Assembly: GCF_046254955.1 (NCBI RefSeq)
Contig: NZ_JBJXRG010000001.1
Coordinates: 62,001 to 126,000 of the forward strand
Reading direction: 5' to 3'
DNA: 64,000 nucleotides
DNA from: Qipengyuania_C sp046254955
Lineage (GTDB): Bacteria; Pseudomonadota; Alphaproteobacteria; Sphingomonadales; Sphingomonadaceae
The notes beneath the pieces were generated by a model. The model searched no databases and had not been told where the DNA came from. It was given only the letters and a program-made list of their open reading frames with translations. Shown here piece after piece: positions 8,659 through 16,927 of this stretch (positions within the stretch are counted from its first letter, which is position 1; each line of letters opens with the position of its first letter). The position numbers and the translations under genes were made by a program.

Positions 8659-10208
8659 TGGCCACAATTGTAGAACAGACATTCGCCGATCAATTGGGCG
8701 CCAGCGGCGCAGAAGTCCTCACTGACGAGACTTCGCTCGATTTCTATGCGCACGATATCTACTCGCGCGGTGCCGATCTCGCCGCAGTGGTCCGTCCGGC
8801 GGACAAGCACCAGTTGGCAGCAGCGATCAGGATCGCGACCGATGCGGGCCATGCGGTTGTCCCGCGCGGCGGGGGCATGAGCTACACTGGCGGCCTGACG
8901 TCCGACCAGCCCGGCGCCGTGCTGTTCGACCTCGCGAAGATGAACCGGGTCCTCGAAGTCAATGACACCGACATGTACGTACGGGTCGAGCCAGGATGCA
9001 CTTGGGCTGCGCTGTATGAACGCCTGTCGCATCACAAGCTGCGCACGCCGATGTGGGGCACGCTTTCGGGTCTCAAGGCGACAGTAGGCGGCGGGATGAG
9101 CCAGAATGCGATCTTCTGGGGTACGGGGCGGCATGGCACAGCTGCGCTGAGCTGCCTTTCGCTCGAAATCGCTCTCGCAGACGGCACGCTGATGAAGCTC
9201 GGCAAGGATTTCGCTCGGCCCTATGGCCCCGACCTCACTGGGCTGTTCCTCGCCGATACGGGCGCATTGGGCATCAAGGCGGAAATCACCTTGAACCTGG
9301 TACCCGAAGCGGCTGCCAACGCTTTCGCCAGCTTCGGCTTCGATACGCACGAAGAGGTCCTTGGCGCGATGTCGGCGATCGAGCGCGCCGGGATCGCGAC
9401 TGAGTGCTTCGGCTTTGATCCACACCTCAATGCCATTCGGATGAAGCGTGACAGCCTCGCCGGCGACGCCAAGCAACTGGTCGGCATGATGAAGAAGCAG
9501 GGCTCGGTCCTCAAGGCGCTCAAGGAAGGCGCCAAGGTGGCGCTGGCCGGACGCGATTTCCTCAAGGATGCGAACTTCTCGCTCCATGTCATGACCGAGG
9601 GCCGCAACCAAGCTTCTGCCGATGCCGATTGCGCGCATGCCCGCTCTCTCGCGCTGTCGCATGGCGGCGAGGAGGTCGAGAACACCATTCCCAAGATCGT
9701 GCGCGCCAATCCCTTCGTCCCGCTCAATTCGATGCTGGGGCCAGACGGTGAGCGCTGGGCCCCGATCCACGGGCTCTTCAGCCACTCGCAGGCACCCCGG
9801 TTCTATGCAGCGATTTCGCAATTCTTTGCCGACAATGCCGCAGAGATGGACGCGCAGGGCATCCATTTCGGCACGCTCGTTGCAGCGGTCGGCGGCGCAG
9901 GTGTAGTGATCGAGCCGTGTCTCTACTGGCCCGATGCGCGCAATCCCGTGATCGAGGACACGGTCGAGGATGCGCACCTATCGCGCTTACCCAAACTCGA
10001 TGACAATCCGGAAGGCCGCGCGGTTACACAGCGCCTTAAACAGCAGATGATCGACCTGATGTTCGAGCATGAGGCGGCGCATCTCCAGATCGGGCGCGCC
10101 TATCGTTATCAGGACAGCCTCGATCCGGCGGCGAAAGCCCTGCTCAGCGCGATCAAGCGTCAGGTCGATCCGCGCGGGCTGATGAACCCGGGATCGCTTG
10201 GGCTTTGA
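8658..10208 (+). CDS. FAD-linked oxidase (vanillyl-alcohol-oxidase/PCMH family)
   Basis: About 516 residues. The N-terminal FAD-binding PCMH domain has VVPRGGGMSYTGG, MYVRVEPGCTWAAL and SGLKATVGGGMSQNA. The C-terminal cap domain ends with VDPRGLMNPGSLGL, a standard ending of this family. Relatives oxidise hydroxy acids or phenolic alcohols, for example GlcD and 4-cresol dehydrogenase. The substrate here is unknown, but an alcohol or hydroxy-acid oxidation before the aldehyde dehydrogenase step is plausible. The start ATG at 8658 overlaps the transporter stop by one base (TGATG), and a GTG one codon earlier is an alternative. Confidence 0.9.
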   Translation: MATIVEQTFADQLGASGAEVLTDETSLDFYAHDIYSRGADLAAVVRPADKHQLAAAIRIATDAGHAVVPRGGGMSYTGGLTSDQPGAVLFDLAKMNRVLEVNDTDMYVRVEPGCTWAALYERLSHHKLRTPMWGTLSGLKATVGGGMSQNAIFWGTGRHGTAALSCLSLEIALADGTLMKLGKDFARPYGPDLTGLFLADTGALGIKAEITLNLVPEAAANAFASFGFDTHEEVLGAMSAIERAGIATECFGFDPHLNAIRMKRDSLAGDAKQLVGMMKKQGSVLKALKEGAKVALAGRDFLKDANFSLHVMTEGRNQASADADCAHARSLALSHGGEEVENTIPKIVRANPFVPLNSMLGPDGERWAPIHGLFSHSQAPRFYAAISQFFADNAAEMDAQGIHFGTLVAAVGGAGVVIEPCLYWPDARNPVIEDTVEDAHLSRLPKLDDNPEGRAVTQRLKQQMIDLMFEHEAAHLQIGRAYRYQDSLDPAAKALLSAIKRQVDPRGLMNPGSLGL

Positions 10209-11365
10209 CAGGATTTGCTCTCGACCGCAGGCGGGCGATAGCAGCAGGAATATGCGCAGGGCTTGCACCGGGTGTGGCCAGCGCAATTGAAACGGGAGAG
10301 AATGTGAGCAGCCCCCATACCTACTCAGCCGTCGCGATGCAGCTCACCGCACGCGCGCTCGACAAGCATCCCGACGCGGCTTCGGCGCGCGCCGCGATCC
10401 AGCAGCATATCGCCGATATCGAGCCGCAGATCCGCAGCGCCTCGATCTTCATCGGACAGTATGCGGGCCATCCCGTGAAGCTGGCGGTGCTGCCTGAATA
10501 CCTCTTCACGTCCTATCCCGGCCCGGTGACGATCCCGGACTTCGCCGCCAAGGTCGGCTTTGCAGCGGGCGGTGCGGAATACGAAGCGCTGGGCGCCATG
10601 GCGCAGCGGCTCAAGATGCATATCGCGGGCAATGCCTACGAAACCGACGAGGCCTTCCCCGATTTCTACTTCCAGACAAGCTTCCTCGTCGCGCCATCGG
10701 GTGATGTGGTGCTACGTTATCGCAGGCTGGTGTCGATGTTCGCGCCAAGCCCGCACGATGTGTGGGATGCCTATCTCGACAAGTATGGGCTGGAAGGCGT
10801 CTTCCCCGTGGCCGATACCGAGATCGGCCGCATCGCCGCGATCGCAAGCGAGGAGATCCTCTATCCCGAGATTGCGCGCGCACTCGCCTTCCGCGGGGCC
10901 GAGATCTTCGTCCATTGCTCAAGCGAAGTCGGCTCGCCACTCGCCACCAACAAGGACGTAGCGAAGCAGGCGCGCGCTTTCGAGAACATGGCCTATGTCG
11001 TCTCGGCGAACACCGCAGGGATTAGCGGCACCACGCTGCCGCTCAACAGTGCCGAGGGCAATTCGAGCATCGTCGATTTCAAGGGCAAGGTTGTCGCGGA
11101 AAGCAATGACGGCGAGACCTTCACCGCTTTTGCCACGATCGATCTCGGGGCTTTGCGCGAGGCACGCCGCACCCCGGCAATGACCAATTATCTAGCGCGC
11201 CAGCGGCCCGACCTGTTTGCGCAAGCCTATGCCGCTGCGGCGCAGGATTTCCATCGCCCCAACGGCATGATGGAGGGCGGCAACTCCGCGGTGCCCGAGC
11301 GCGACTATTTCAGGCGCGCGCAAGAGGCCGTGATTGAAAGACTGGATAAGGCAGGGATCATCTGA
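10205..11365 (+). CDS. Nitrilase-fold protein, Tat-type signal, catalytic Cys and Lys replaced
   Basis: About 386 residues. The N-terminus LDRRRAIAAGICAG resembles a twin-arginine signal, so it is probably exported. The nitrilase superfamily uses Glu-Lys-Cys. Here Glu98 is kept (VLPEYLF). The Lys position reads YRR (Arg174). The Cys position in GRIAAIASEEILYPE is Ser215, with the normal spacing from the preceding Gly (+7) and to the following Pro-Glu. A standard amidase or nitrilase reaction is therefore unlikely unless Ser can substitute. The TTG start overlaps the previous stop (TTGA). A second Cys-less relative is encoded at 32360. Confidence 0.85.
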   Translation: MTGFALDRRRAIAAGICAGLAPGVASAIETGENVSSPHTYSAVAMQLTARALDKHPDAASARAAIQQHIADIEPQIRSASIFIGQYAGHPVKLAVLPEYLFTSYPGPVTIPDFAAKVGFAAGGAEYEALGAMAQRLKMHIAGNAYETDEAFPDFYFQTSFLVAPSGDVVLRYRRLVSMFAPSPHDVWDAYLDKYGLEGVFPVADTEIGRIAAIASEEILYPEIARALAFRGAEIFVHCSSEVGSPLATNKDVAKQARAFENMAYVVSANTAGISGTTLPLNSAEGNSSIVDFKGKVVAESNDGETFTAFATIDLGALREARRTPAMTNYLARQRPDLFAQAYAAAAQDFHRPNGMMEGGNSAVPERDYFRRAQEAVIERLDKAGII

Positions 11366-11378
11366 TGGAGCGTCGGCC

Positions 11379-12101
11379 ATGATACACAGAAATGTCCGCG
11401 GACAAATCCGCTACACCTCGATGAAGGAAGGCATGGAAGGCCAGGAGCGCGGGCGCGAATGGTTCAATTTCACGCATCACGCCGATGGTTCGGTGATCAT
11501 GAGCGCGCAATGCGAGATCGAGGAACCCGATCCGACGGTGCTGCGCAATATCATCTGCCATATCGGGCCGGACCGCAAACCGCAGAACCTGCTCGTCCAC
11601 CTTACGCTGGGCGATGAGTTCCTCGGCTCGGGCTGGATGCGCTATGACCAGGCGAACGACCAGATCACGTGCGAGAGCTTCGGCCCCTCGATCGGTCGCA
11701 ATTCGGAAACGCGTGACGCCGGCGAGTTTGATGCTTTCGGAACGCATCCCGTTGTCGGCGACGGCTTTTCCACCCGCTTGATGGACACCAGCCAGGGCCC
11801 GCACAAACGCAAGCTTCGCTTCTTCCTCCCCTCGCCCGATCATCGCGGCGCAACCCCGCCGCAAATCGCCGAAGTCGAAATGACGATGGAATATGTCGGC
11901 GAAGAGGAGAAGACGGTCGAAGCCGGGACCTTCCAGTGCCGCCGCTATCGCTATGTCGATGACAGCGACGAAGGCATGGGCGGCGTAACCCATCCCGATT
12001 TCGACATGTGGGTCACCGCCGATGACGACAGCGTGCTCGTTTATGGCTCGATCGACGGCTATATGATGAACCGCTACGAGCTGGTCGAGCTGGAGCGATA
12101 G
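11379..12101 (+). CDS. Unknown protein, paralog of the gene at 6686
   Basis: About 240 residues, soluble, no signal peptide. It shares with the protein at 6686 the GQIRY start, the segment FLGSGWMRYDQ, the GTFQCRRYRYVD motif and the ending SIDGYMMNRYELVELER. The family is not recognised, and a beta-rich ligand-binding fold is possible. The ATG at 11379 is preceded by GGAGCG and lies 13 bp after the nitrilase-fold gene. An in-frame ATG at 11334 would overlap that gene by 32 bp and has no support. Bases 11391-11405 include TGTCCGCGGACA, which resembles the operator but has two extra central bases. Confidence 0.8.
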   Translation: MIHRNVRGQIRYTSMKEGMEGQERGREWFNFTHHADGSVIMSAQCEIEEPDPTVLRNIICHIGPDRKPQNLLVHLTLGDEFLGSGWMRYDQANDQITCESFGPSIGRNSETRDAGEFDAFGTHPVVGDGFSTRLMDTSQGPHKRKLRFFLPSPDHRGATPPQIAEVEMTMEYVGEEEKTVEAGTFQCRRYRYVDDSDEGMGGVTHPDFDMWVTADDDSVLVYGSIDGYMMNRYELVELER

Positions 12102-12111
12102 GCTCCGGTCG

Positions 12112-13116
12112 ATGGTCGATAGCTACCGCGCGATCGAACAGTTCCGCTTCGCCGACAGCTTTGCCGAAGCCACGCGCATCGTGGAGCTGCCTATCACCGA
12201 TCCCGGTCCCGGTGAAATCAGGGTCCGCAACAGGTGGTGCGGCATCAATGGCATTTTCGATACACAATGTGCCCGCAACCTGGTCGATTTCGTCAAGCTC
12301 AGCCCGCCCTTCTACACCGGGGTCGAGGCGGTGGGCGAAGTCGAGGCAATTGGCCCTGGAGTAACGGGCATCGCGGTGGGCGACGCGGTGGCGAGCACTC
12401 GGTTCGGCAACGGTTACCGCGAAATCGCGCTCGGTCCGGTCGAGAGTTTCGTCAACATAACGCGAGCCGATAGCAGCCATCTGGCACTCGCCTCTTCGGG
12501 CGTGGCTGCCTGGCTGGGCCTCACCCACACGGGCGAGCTCAAATCGGGTGAAGTGCTGGCTATCTCCGCTGCGGCGGGCGGCCTCGGCCATCTCGATGTG
12601 CAGATCGGCAAGGCGTTGGGGTGCCATGTGGTGGCGATTTGCGGCGGCCCGCAAAAGGCTGAGTTCGTCCGCTCGCTCGGCGCGGACCGGGTCATCGACT
12701 ACCGATCCGAAGATGTGGCGCAAGTCCTCGCGGCGGAATACCCTGACCGGATCGACGTCGCGCTCGACACCGTTGGCGGTCCGATCTTCGACGCTTTCAT
12801 CGATAACCTGGCGACGCATGGACGCTGCGTGATCAGCGGCTGGGCAAGCGACATGGAGGGCGAGCCACAGCAGGTCACATCGCCGCGCATCGGCCACAAG
12901 CTCTATTACAAGGGCGCTTCGGTCCACGCCTTCATGAACGGATTGCTGACCGAACTATGGCCGGCCGCGCGCGAGGCTGTATTGGAGCTCCACCGGCAAG
13001 GGAAAATCAGCGTCGCCATCGATGATCACGGCATGCGCGGGATCGATGCTGTCCCCGAGCTTGTCGAGCGACTGGGAGCCGGAGAATCGATGGGTAAAGT
13101 CGCGCTCGAATTCTAG
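12112..13116 (+). CDS. MDR-family NAD(P)H quinone reductase/enoyl reductase-like protein
   Basis: About 334 residues, zinc-independent medium-chain dehydrogenase. The GroES-like N-terminal half has GPGEIRVRNRWCGINGIFD. The Rossmann half has AAAGGLGHLDVQIGKALGCH, the cofactor-binding glycine motif, and LGADRVIDYRSEDV, an NADP-type pattern. It likely reduces an activated double bond or a quinone. It ends the plus-strand operon that starts at 5655. The ribosome binding site is weak. A second MDR protein at 14631 is convergent across the transglutaminase/TetR insert. Confidence 0.88.
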   Translation: MVDSYRAIEQFRFADSFAEATRIVELPITDPGPGEIRVRNRWCGINGIFDTQCARNLVDFVKLSPPFYTGVEAVGEVEAIGPGVTGIAVGDAVASTRFGNGYREIALGPVESFVNITRADSSHLALASSGVAAWLGLTHTGELKSGEVLAISAAAGGLGHLDVQIGKALGCHVVAICGGPQKAEFVRSLGADRVIDYRSEDVAQVLAAEYPDRIDVALDTVGGPIFDAFIDNLATHGRCVISGWASDMEGEPQQVTSPRIGHKLYYKGASVHAFMNGLLTELWPAAREAVLELHRQGKISVAIDDHGMRGIDAVPELVERLGAGESMGKVALEF

Positions 13117-13147
13117 GGCGTTACCCTCAATCTTCACCTTGTCGATC

Positions 13148-13179
13148 AACGTCTGCAAATGGGTGGGTAGCGGACAGTC
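13148..13179 (+). repeat. 32-bp hairpin repeat, left copy
   Basis: Begins AACGTCTGCAAATGGGT and ends AGCGGACAGTC. It matches the right copy at 14596 at about 27 of 32 positions, in the same orientation. The ends GTCTGC and GCGGAC can pair around a 13-nt loop. It lies just before the transglutaminase-like gene. Confidence 0.6.
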
Positions 13180-13181
13180 TG

Positions 13182-13907
13182 CTACCGGCTGATTTGGCTC
13201 GAAAGCTGCCCCGGCCTCGATTCTCGAAGCGCGTTCAGTCGACGATTCATAACGGTCATAAACAAGTCCGGCAGCGGTCGGCCAAGCGCGAACATCGTGT
13301 CGAAAGTTAGCGGTCCACCTCGATGAAGATATTTGTCTGAGCGATAGAAATCTTCAATCTCGCTAACAGGCTCGTGAAGTTCCTCGATGAGATCGGGCGT
13401 CGCGACTTGCGAGAAGCTATCACTCTTCCCGTCCCACTTGCCCGTCGCCGATACGTGGCAGCCATAGCCCAATACTCTCTGCTCGCACTCCAGACGCTCC
13501 ACAGCCGCTGTCCGCAAGGCAGGATCGGCAATGTAACTGTCCAGTCGCACCCATTTACCATCGACTCGAACCTCGGCAAAGACATGCGAAAGTCGCGGCA
13601 CAGCCGACACAGCGCCGCGAAGTACCTCGTCGGAAATTGTGACTGGTTGAAACCGCGCTTCGAAACCGGCTTCGCGGAACAAGGCGACGACCAGGCGCGC
13701 CTGAGGATTACAATGTCCAACTTTTAGCTTGAGCGTGGTCGCGGGAGAGGCCGCGTCGAAATAGGGCGTAAAGCCGAAAGCGATCTCGTCTCGAACGAAG
13801 TCGTGGATCGCGATCGCAAGCGCCTTGTCGCTTCCGTGTTCTTGGGTCAGTTCCGAGATTACACCTTTGACCGTTCTGCATTTTGAGGTCACGCTCTCTT
13901 GCTCCAT
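13182..13907 (-). CDS. Transglutaminase-like superfamily protein
   Basis: About 241 residues, no signal peptide. The core has VGHCNPQARLVVALFREAGF (nucleophile Cys in GHC), LSHVFAEVRVDGKWVRLDSY (catalytic His and Asp) and an upstream IHDFVRDEIAFGF helix, so the papain-like triad looks complete. Members act as proteases, peptidases or amidases on unknown substrates. It is divergent from the TetR gene, which probably controls it. Base composition looks less GC-rich than the flanking operons, and the pair lies between two related repeats, suggesting insertion into the catabolic island. Confidence 0.85.
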   Translation of the reverse strand: MEQESVTSKCRTVKGVISELTQEHGSDKALAIAIHDFVRDEIAFGFTPYFDAASPATTLKLKVGHCNPQARLVVALFREAGFEARFQPVTISDEVLRGAVSAVPRLSHVFAEVRVDGKWVRLDSYIADPALRTAAVERLECEQRVLGYGCHVSATGKWDGKSDSFSQVATPDLIEELHEPVSEIEDFYRSDKYLHRGGPLTFDTMFALGRPLPDLFMTVMNRRLNALRESRPGQLSSQISR

Positions 13908-13940
13908 ATTCGTTGTTGTGTTGTCGACGATAACAACGCT

Positions 13941-13953
13941 ATAACAGTGTTAT
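13941..13953. promoter_or_regulatory. TetR-type operator candidate (ATAACAGTGTTAT)
   Basis: Perfect 13-bp palindrome with one central base, 5 bp before the TetR start codon and in the divergent gap to the transglutaminase gene. An ATAACA half-site is repeated 12 bp upstream. It is placed to repress both genes. Confidence 0.55.
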
Positions 13954-13957
13954 TGAA

Positions 13958-14557
13958 ATGAACAAGACTTACCGACGTTCCGGAAAAATACACGATGAGC
14001 TCTTAGATGCGGCGATCCGGCTGCTCGAGGATGGCGATCTGCGTGATTTGACGGTTCGCAGAATTGCCGCTGAGGCGGGAGTATCGACTATGGCAGTCTA
14101 TACGGCCTTCGGCAGCCGCGACGGCGTTCTCGATGCACTGTATCTACACGGCTTTGAGGACCTTGCTGCGCATGTCGCGCAGGGCGATTCGAACGGGGAT
14201 CCTTACGATCGCCTCATCGCGATGATTGACCGATACATCGATTTCTGGGCGGCCCAACCAAGCCGTTACGCCCTCATGTTCGATATTGAAGGATCGGACT
14301 TCTCGCCATCGAACGGATCGCGCGAAGGCGCGAAGACGGCATTCCTTCATCTTGCAGACGCCTACTCGCGAGCAATTGCAAAAAACAATTCCGACCCATC
14401 AGCCCATGAAGGCGCTTTTGCGCTTTGGGCGCTGATTCACGGTCTATTGAGTATGAGGGGGCACTTGCCCCCACAAGAAAGAGAATTACCCGCGATACGC
14501 GCGCGTATCCATCGGGCAGTTGAGATCGTTGTTTCGCCGGGCGCGGACACCACCTAG
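13958..14557 (+). CDS. TetR-family transcriptional regulator
   Basis: About 199 residues. The N-terminal helix-turn-helix is clear: LLDAAIRLLEDGDLRDLTVR then IAAEAGVSTMAVYTAFGSRD. The C-terminal ligand domain has YIDFWAAQPSRYALMFDIEG, which resembles the TetR C-terminal domain with a WHG-like motif, and ALWALIHGLLSM. It probably represses itself and the divergent transglutaminase-like gene through the palindrome at 13941. It is unlikely to read the ATTTGTCCGGACAAAT operators, because no copy lies near it and its own gap holds a different palindrome. The ligand is unknown. Confidence 0.93.
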   Translation: MNKTYRRSGKIHDELLDAAIRLLEDGDLRDLTVRRIAAEAGVSTMAVYTAFGSRDGVLDALYLHGFEDLAAHVAQGDSNGDPYDRLIAMIDRYIDFWAAQPSRYALMFDIEGSDFSPSNGSREGAKTAFLHLADAYSRAIAKNNSDPSAHEGAFALWALIHGLLSMRGHLPPQERELPAIRARIHRAVEIVVSPGADTT

Positions 14558-14595
14558 TCCAACGTCAAGTGTCAGGCGCGACTTCCTGAACGACA

Positions 14596-14627
14596 AACGT
14601 CCGCAATTGGGTCGTTAGCGGACATTC
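14596..14627 (+). repeat. 32-bp hairpin repeat, right copy
   Basis: Begins AACGTCCGCAATTGGGT and ends AGCGGACATTC. GTCCGC and GCGGAC form a perfect 6-bp stem around AATTGGGTCGTTA. It is a direct repeat of the element at 13148, and the two bracket the transglutaminase/TetR pair. Confidence 0.6.
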
Positions 14628-14630
14628 GGC

Positions 14631-15656
14631 CTATCCGACCCTGATCATCACCTTGCCCATATGCGCACCGCTATCGAGGTAGCGGTAGGCTTCCGGCGCA
14701 TCGCCGAATGCAAATTCGCGGTCGATAATCATCTCGATATCATTGCTCGCGACCACGTCCAGCGCCTGGCCGAGCATATTGCGGCTGCCCGAAGCGATCC
14801 CCTTGATGGTGATGTTCTTGCCGATGATCTCGCCCTGGCTGGCGCTCGCCGTGTCCTGCGGCGTGCCCGAAAGCGCGCCCAATGTCCCGATCCGACCATT
14901 GACGGCGGTTGCTGCGACTGTCTGGCCGAGTGCGGGAAAGCCCAGCGTGTCGACCACAACGTCCGCGCCGCGTCCGCCGGTTGCCTCAAGCAGCGCTGCG
15001 GCCCAGTCTTCACGCTCGCGGTAGTTGACAGTAAAATCCGCGCCCATCTCTCTCGCGCGAGCGAGCTTCTCTTCGCTTGAAGACGTAATCGCGAAGTCAG
15101 CGCCCAGTGCCTTGGCCAGCTGCAGCGAGAACACCGATACGCCGCCAGTCCCCTGTGCCAGGACCAACTTGCCCACCTCGGCCCCGCCGAATGCGACCAT
15201 CGCATGCCATACCGTGCCGCCGACGACCGCCATCGTCGCCGCCGTTTCGTCCGAAACGCTATCGGGAAGCGGCACAACCGCCGCCGCAGGAAGGACGATC
15301 TTCTCTGCCAGCCAGCCATTGGCGGTGACGCCAAGATCCTTCGCAAAAATGCCGTAATTGTAGCCTACATCTTCCAGCCAGGTGACGAAATGCGGCGTGA
15401 TGACGCGGGTGCCGGCGGCGAGACCCTCGACGCCTTCGCAGAGCGATTCCACAACGCCGACACCATCTGACAGCGGGACCCGATCGGGCGCTTTGGCGCC
15501 GCCATATTGGTGGCGAATGATCATCAGGTCGCGGTAATTGAGCCCCGCCGCAATAACCTTGACCACGACTTCTCCCGGACCGGCCACGGGATCGTCGACC
15601 TCGACCTGGTGCAGGCTGTCGATGTCGTTGCCGCTGCCGATCTGCCAAATTTTCAT
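14631..15656 (-). CDS. Zinc-independent MDR alcohol dehydrogenase-like oxidoreductase
   Basis: About 341 residues. The GroES-like N-terminus MKIWQIGSGNDIDSLHQVEV is followed by AGLNYRDLMIIRHQYGG. The Rossmann half has LAQGTGGVSVFSLQLAKALG and a NADP-type ADFAITSSSEEKLARARE segment. The catalytic zinc Cys is absent at the AGLNYRD position, so this is a quinone oxidoreductase or enoyl reductase-like protein. It is the last gene of the minus-strand operon from 21250, only 2 bp after the cupin gene. The ATG at 15656 fits the family start; the longer frame upstream is the antisense of the neighbour. Confidence 0.88.
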   Translation of the reverse strand: MKIWQIGSGNDIDSLHQVEVDDPVAGPGEVVVKVIAAGLNYRDLMIIRHQYGGAKAPDRVPLSDGVGVVESLCEGVEGLAAGTRVITPHFVTWLEDVGYNYGIFAKDLGVTANGWLAEKIVLPAAAVVPLPDSVSDETAATMAVVGGTVWHAMVAFGGAEVGKLVLAQGTGGVSVFSLQLAKALGADFAITSSSEEKLARAREMGADFTVNYREREDWAAALLEATGGRGADVVVDTLGFPALGQTVAATAVNGRIGTLGALSGTPQDTASASQGEIIGKNITIKGIASGSRNMLGQALDVVASNDIEMIIDREFAFGDAPEAYRYLDSGAHMGKVMIRVG

Positions 15657-15658
15657 AT

Positions 15659-16927
15659 CTATTCGCTTTCTTCGGGCACGGGTGCCGATGGACAATAGGG
15701 ATAGAACACCGCGGTCAATTTCTCTTGGGTGCGGATGAGCCAGGTTGCGCCCGCGCTGCTGGTCGAATCCGGGCCCGAATGCATCAGCCCGCCGGGCCGG
15801 TAGAGATAGCCGCCGGGATTGTAGTCGAAGCTCTTGAGGCCCGAGGGCAGGCATTCCTTGAGGTGGTAATCGCCTTCGAGCAGGTAAGCTTCCTCCACGC
15901 CCGGATGAATCTCCCACGGCACCGCAACGCCCGCCGCGCTTTGTACCAGATGGACCCGCGCGCCGGTTTCCTCATCGGTCCACAGCGGCTTGATGTAGAG
16001 CGCCACTTCCTCGCCGGCATCCTGCGCCACCGTTCCGGGGCGCCAGTCCACTTCCGTACCGCGAGACACCAGCGGCGCATCGGGCTCGGGCGCATTCTCC
16101 TGCGGTGCATCGCCGAACAGGAGGTAGGTCGTACCGGGCTTTCCGGAGACTGCACCCATCTCGGAGCCTTGCGGCAGATGGAGGAAATCACCGCCGCCCA
16201 GCGTAAAGCCCGCCAGCGTGAGCTCACCGTTGAGGACATAGACCTGGTAATTACGCGGCAGCTTGCCGAATGTGTTGCCGCGCTCGCTCTTGACCGTGAT
16301 GCGGGCGACGTAATCACCCTTGTCGCCTTCGCGCAGCAGCACCCGGTCGGCCCATCCCGTATTGTAATCATGCGGTTCGATATCGTCGGCATCGGCGCCG
16401 ATCACGAGATCCGCCGGATCAGCATAGCGCGGCACATCGGGAATTGAGCTGCCGTTGAATTCCGCGATGTAGGCGTTGGAGCCGACCTTGCCGACTATGT
16501 CCTCGCGCAGCGCTATTTCCGGATAGACGCGCACGAGGTAATCGCCCGCCGAAGGGTTCTGCCGCATCGGCACGATGTTATTCTGATACTCATCCGAATA
16601 CCAGAAGGCCTTGGCATTCTCGAGGCAGGGGAAGCGCACCAGCAAGAGCGCGTGGTTCTCCGGCGCTTCACCTTCGAAATGAGCTATCGGGAAGCCGTTG
16701 AGGTAATAGGCCCCGAGGCGCTGGTACATGCCCGTTGCAGCGATCGCCTGGGCATAGGCAATCATGCGCTCGCGGTCGTGCGTCGGGCCCATGACCGCCA
16801 TGATGACGGGATCATCGCAAGCCGCAGCTTCAGTGTGCCCAGCCTCCTCGGCAAGTGCTCCGTTAGGGCTGGCTGCAAGGGCAAGCGATGCAATTATGCT
16901 CACGGTTCTATCCTGTGTTCGTTGCAT
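15659..16927 (-). CDS. Exported DUF1330-cupin fusion protein
   Basis: About 422 residues. The signal peptide is in the first 27 residues (IIASLALAASPNGALA). Residues about 50-130 resemble DUF1330 (MYQRLGAYYLNGFPIAHFEG, AFWYSDEYQNNIVPMRQNPS). The remainder holds two cupin-like barrels. The first has YQVYVLNGELTLAGFTLGGG and the second HPGVEEAYLLEGDYHLKECL with PGGYLYRPGGLMHSGPDS, with His and Glu metal ligands visible in the second. A stand-alone DUF1330 protein is encoded at 31386. The fusion suggests the two domains act on one ligand. The start overlaps the previous gene by 28 bp. The function is unknown. Confidence 0.85.
   Translation of the reverse strand: MQRTQDRTVSIIASLALAASPNGALAEEAGHTEAAACDDPVIMAVMGPTHDRERMIAYAQAIAATGMYQRLGAYYLNGFPIAHFEGEAPENHALLLVRFPCLENAKAFWYSDEYQNNIVPMRQNPSAGDYLVRVYPEIALREDIVGKVGSNAYIAEFNGSSIPDVPRYADPADLVIGADADDIEPHDYNTGWADRVLLREGDKGDYVARITVKSERGNTFGKLPRNYQVYVLNGELTLAGFTLGGGDFLHLPQGSEMGAVSGKPGTTYLLFGDAPQENAPEPDAPLVSRGTEVDWRPGTVAQDAGEEVALYIKPLWTDEETGARVHLVQSAAGVAVPWEIHPGVEEAYLLEGDYHLKECLPSGLKSFDYNPGGYLYRPGGLMHSGPDSTSSAGATWLIRTQEKLTAVFYPYCPSAPVPEESE

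Noticed and set aside
8511..9977. Long minus-strand open frame of 488 codons
   Set aside because: It is the antisense of the FAD-linked oxidase; its composition (many His, Arg, Gly) is typical of shadow frames in GC-rich DNA.
11391..11405. TGTCCGCGGACAAAT as a further copy of the operator
   Set aside because: It has two extra central bases, so half-site spacing differs, and it lies inside the coding sequence of the gene at 11379.
13958..14557. The TetR protein as the regulator of the ATTTGTCCGGACAAAT sites
   Set aside because: Its own promoter region carries a different palindrome (ATAACAGTGTTAT), no copy of the 16-mer is near it, and it seems to be part of an inserted pair.
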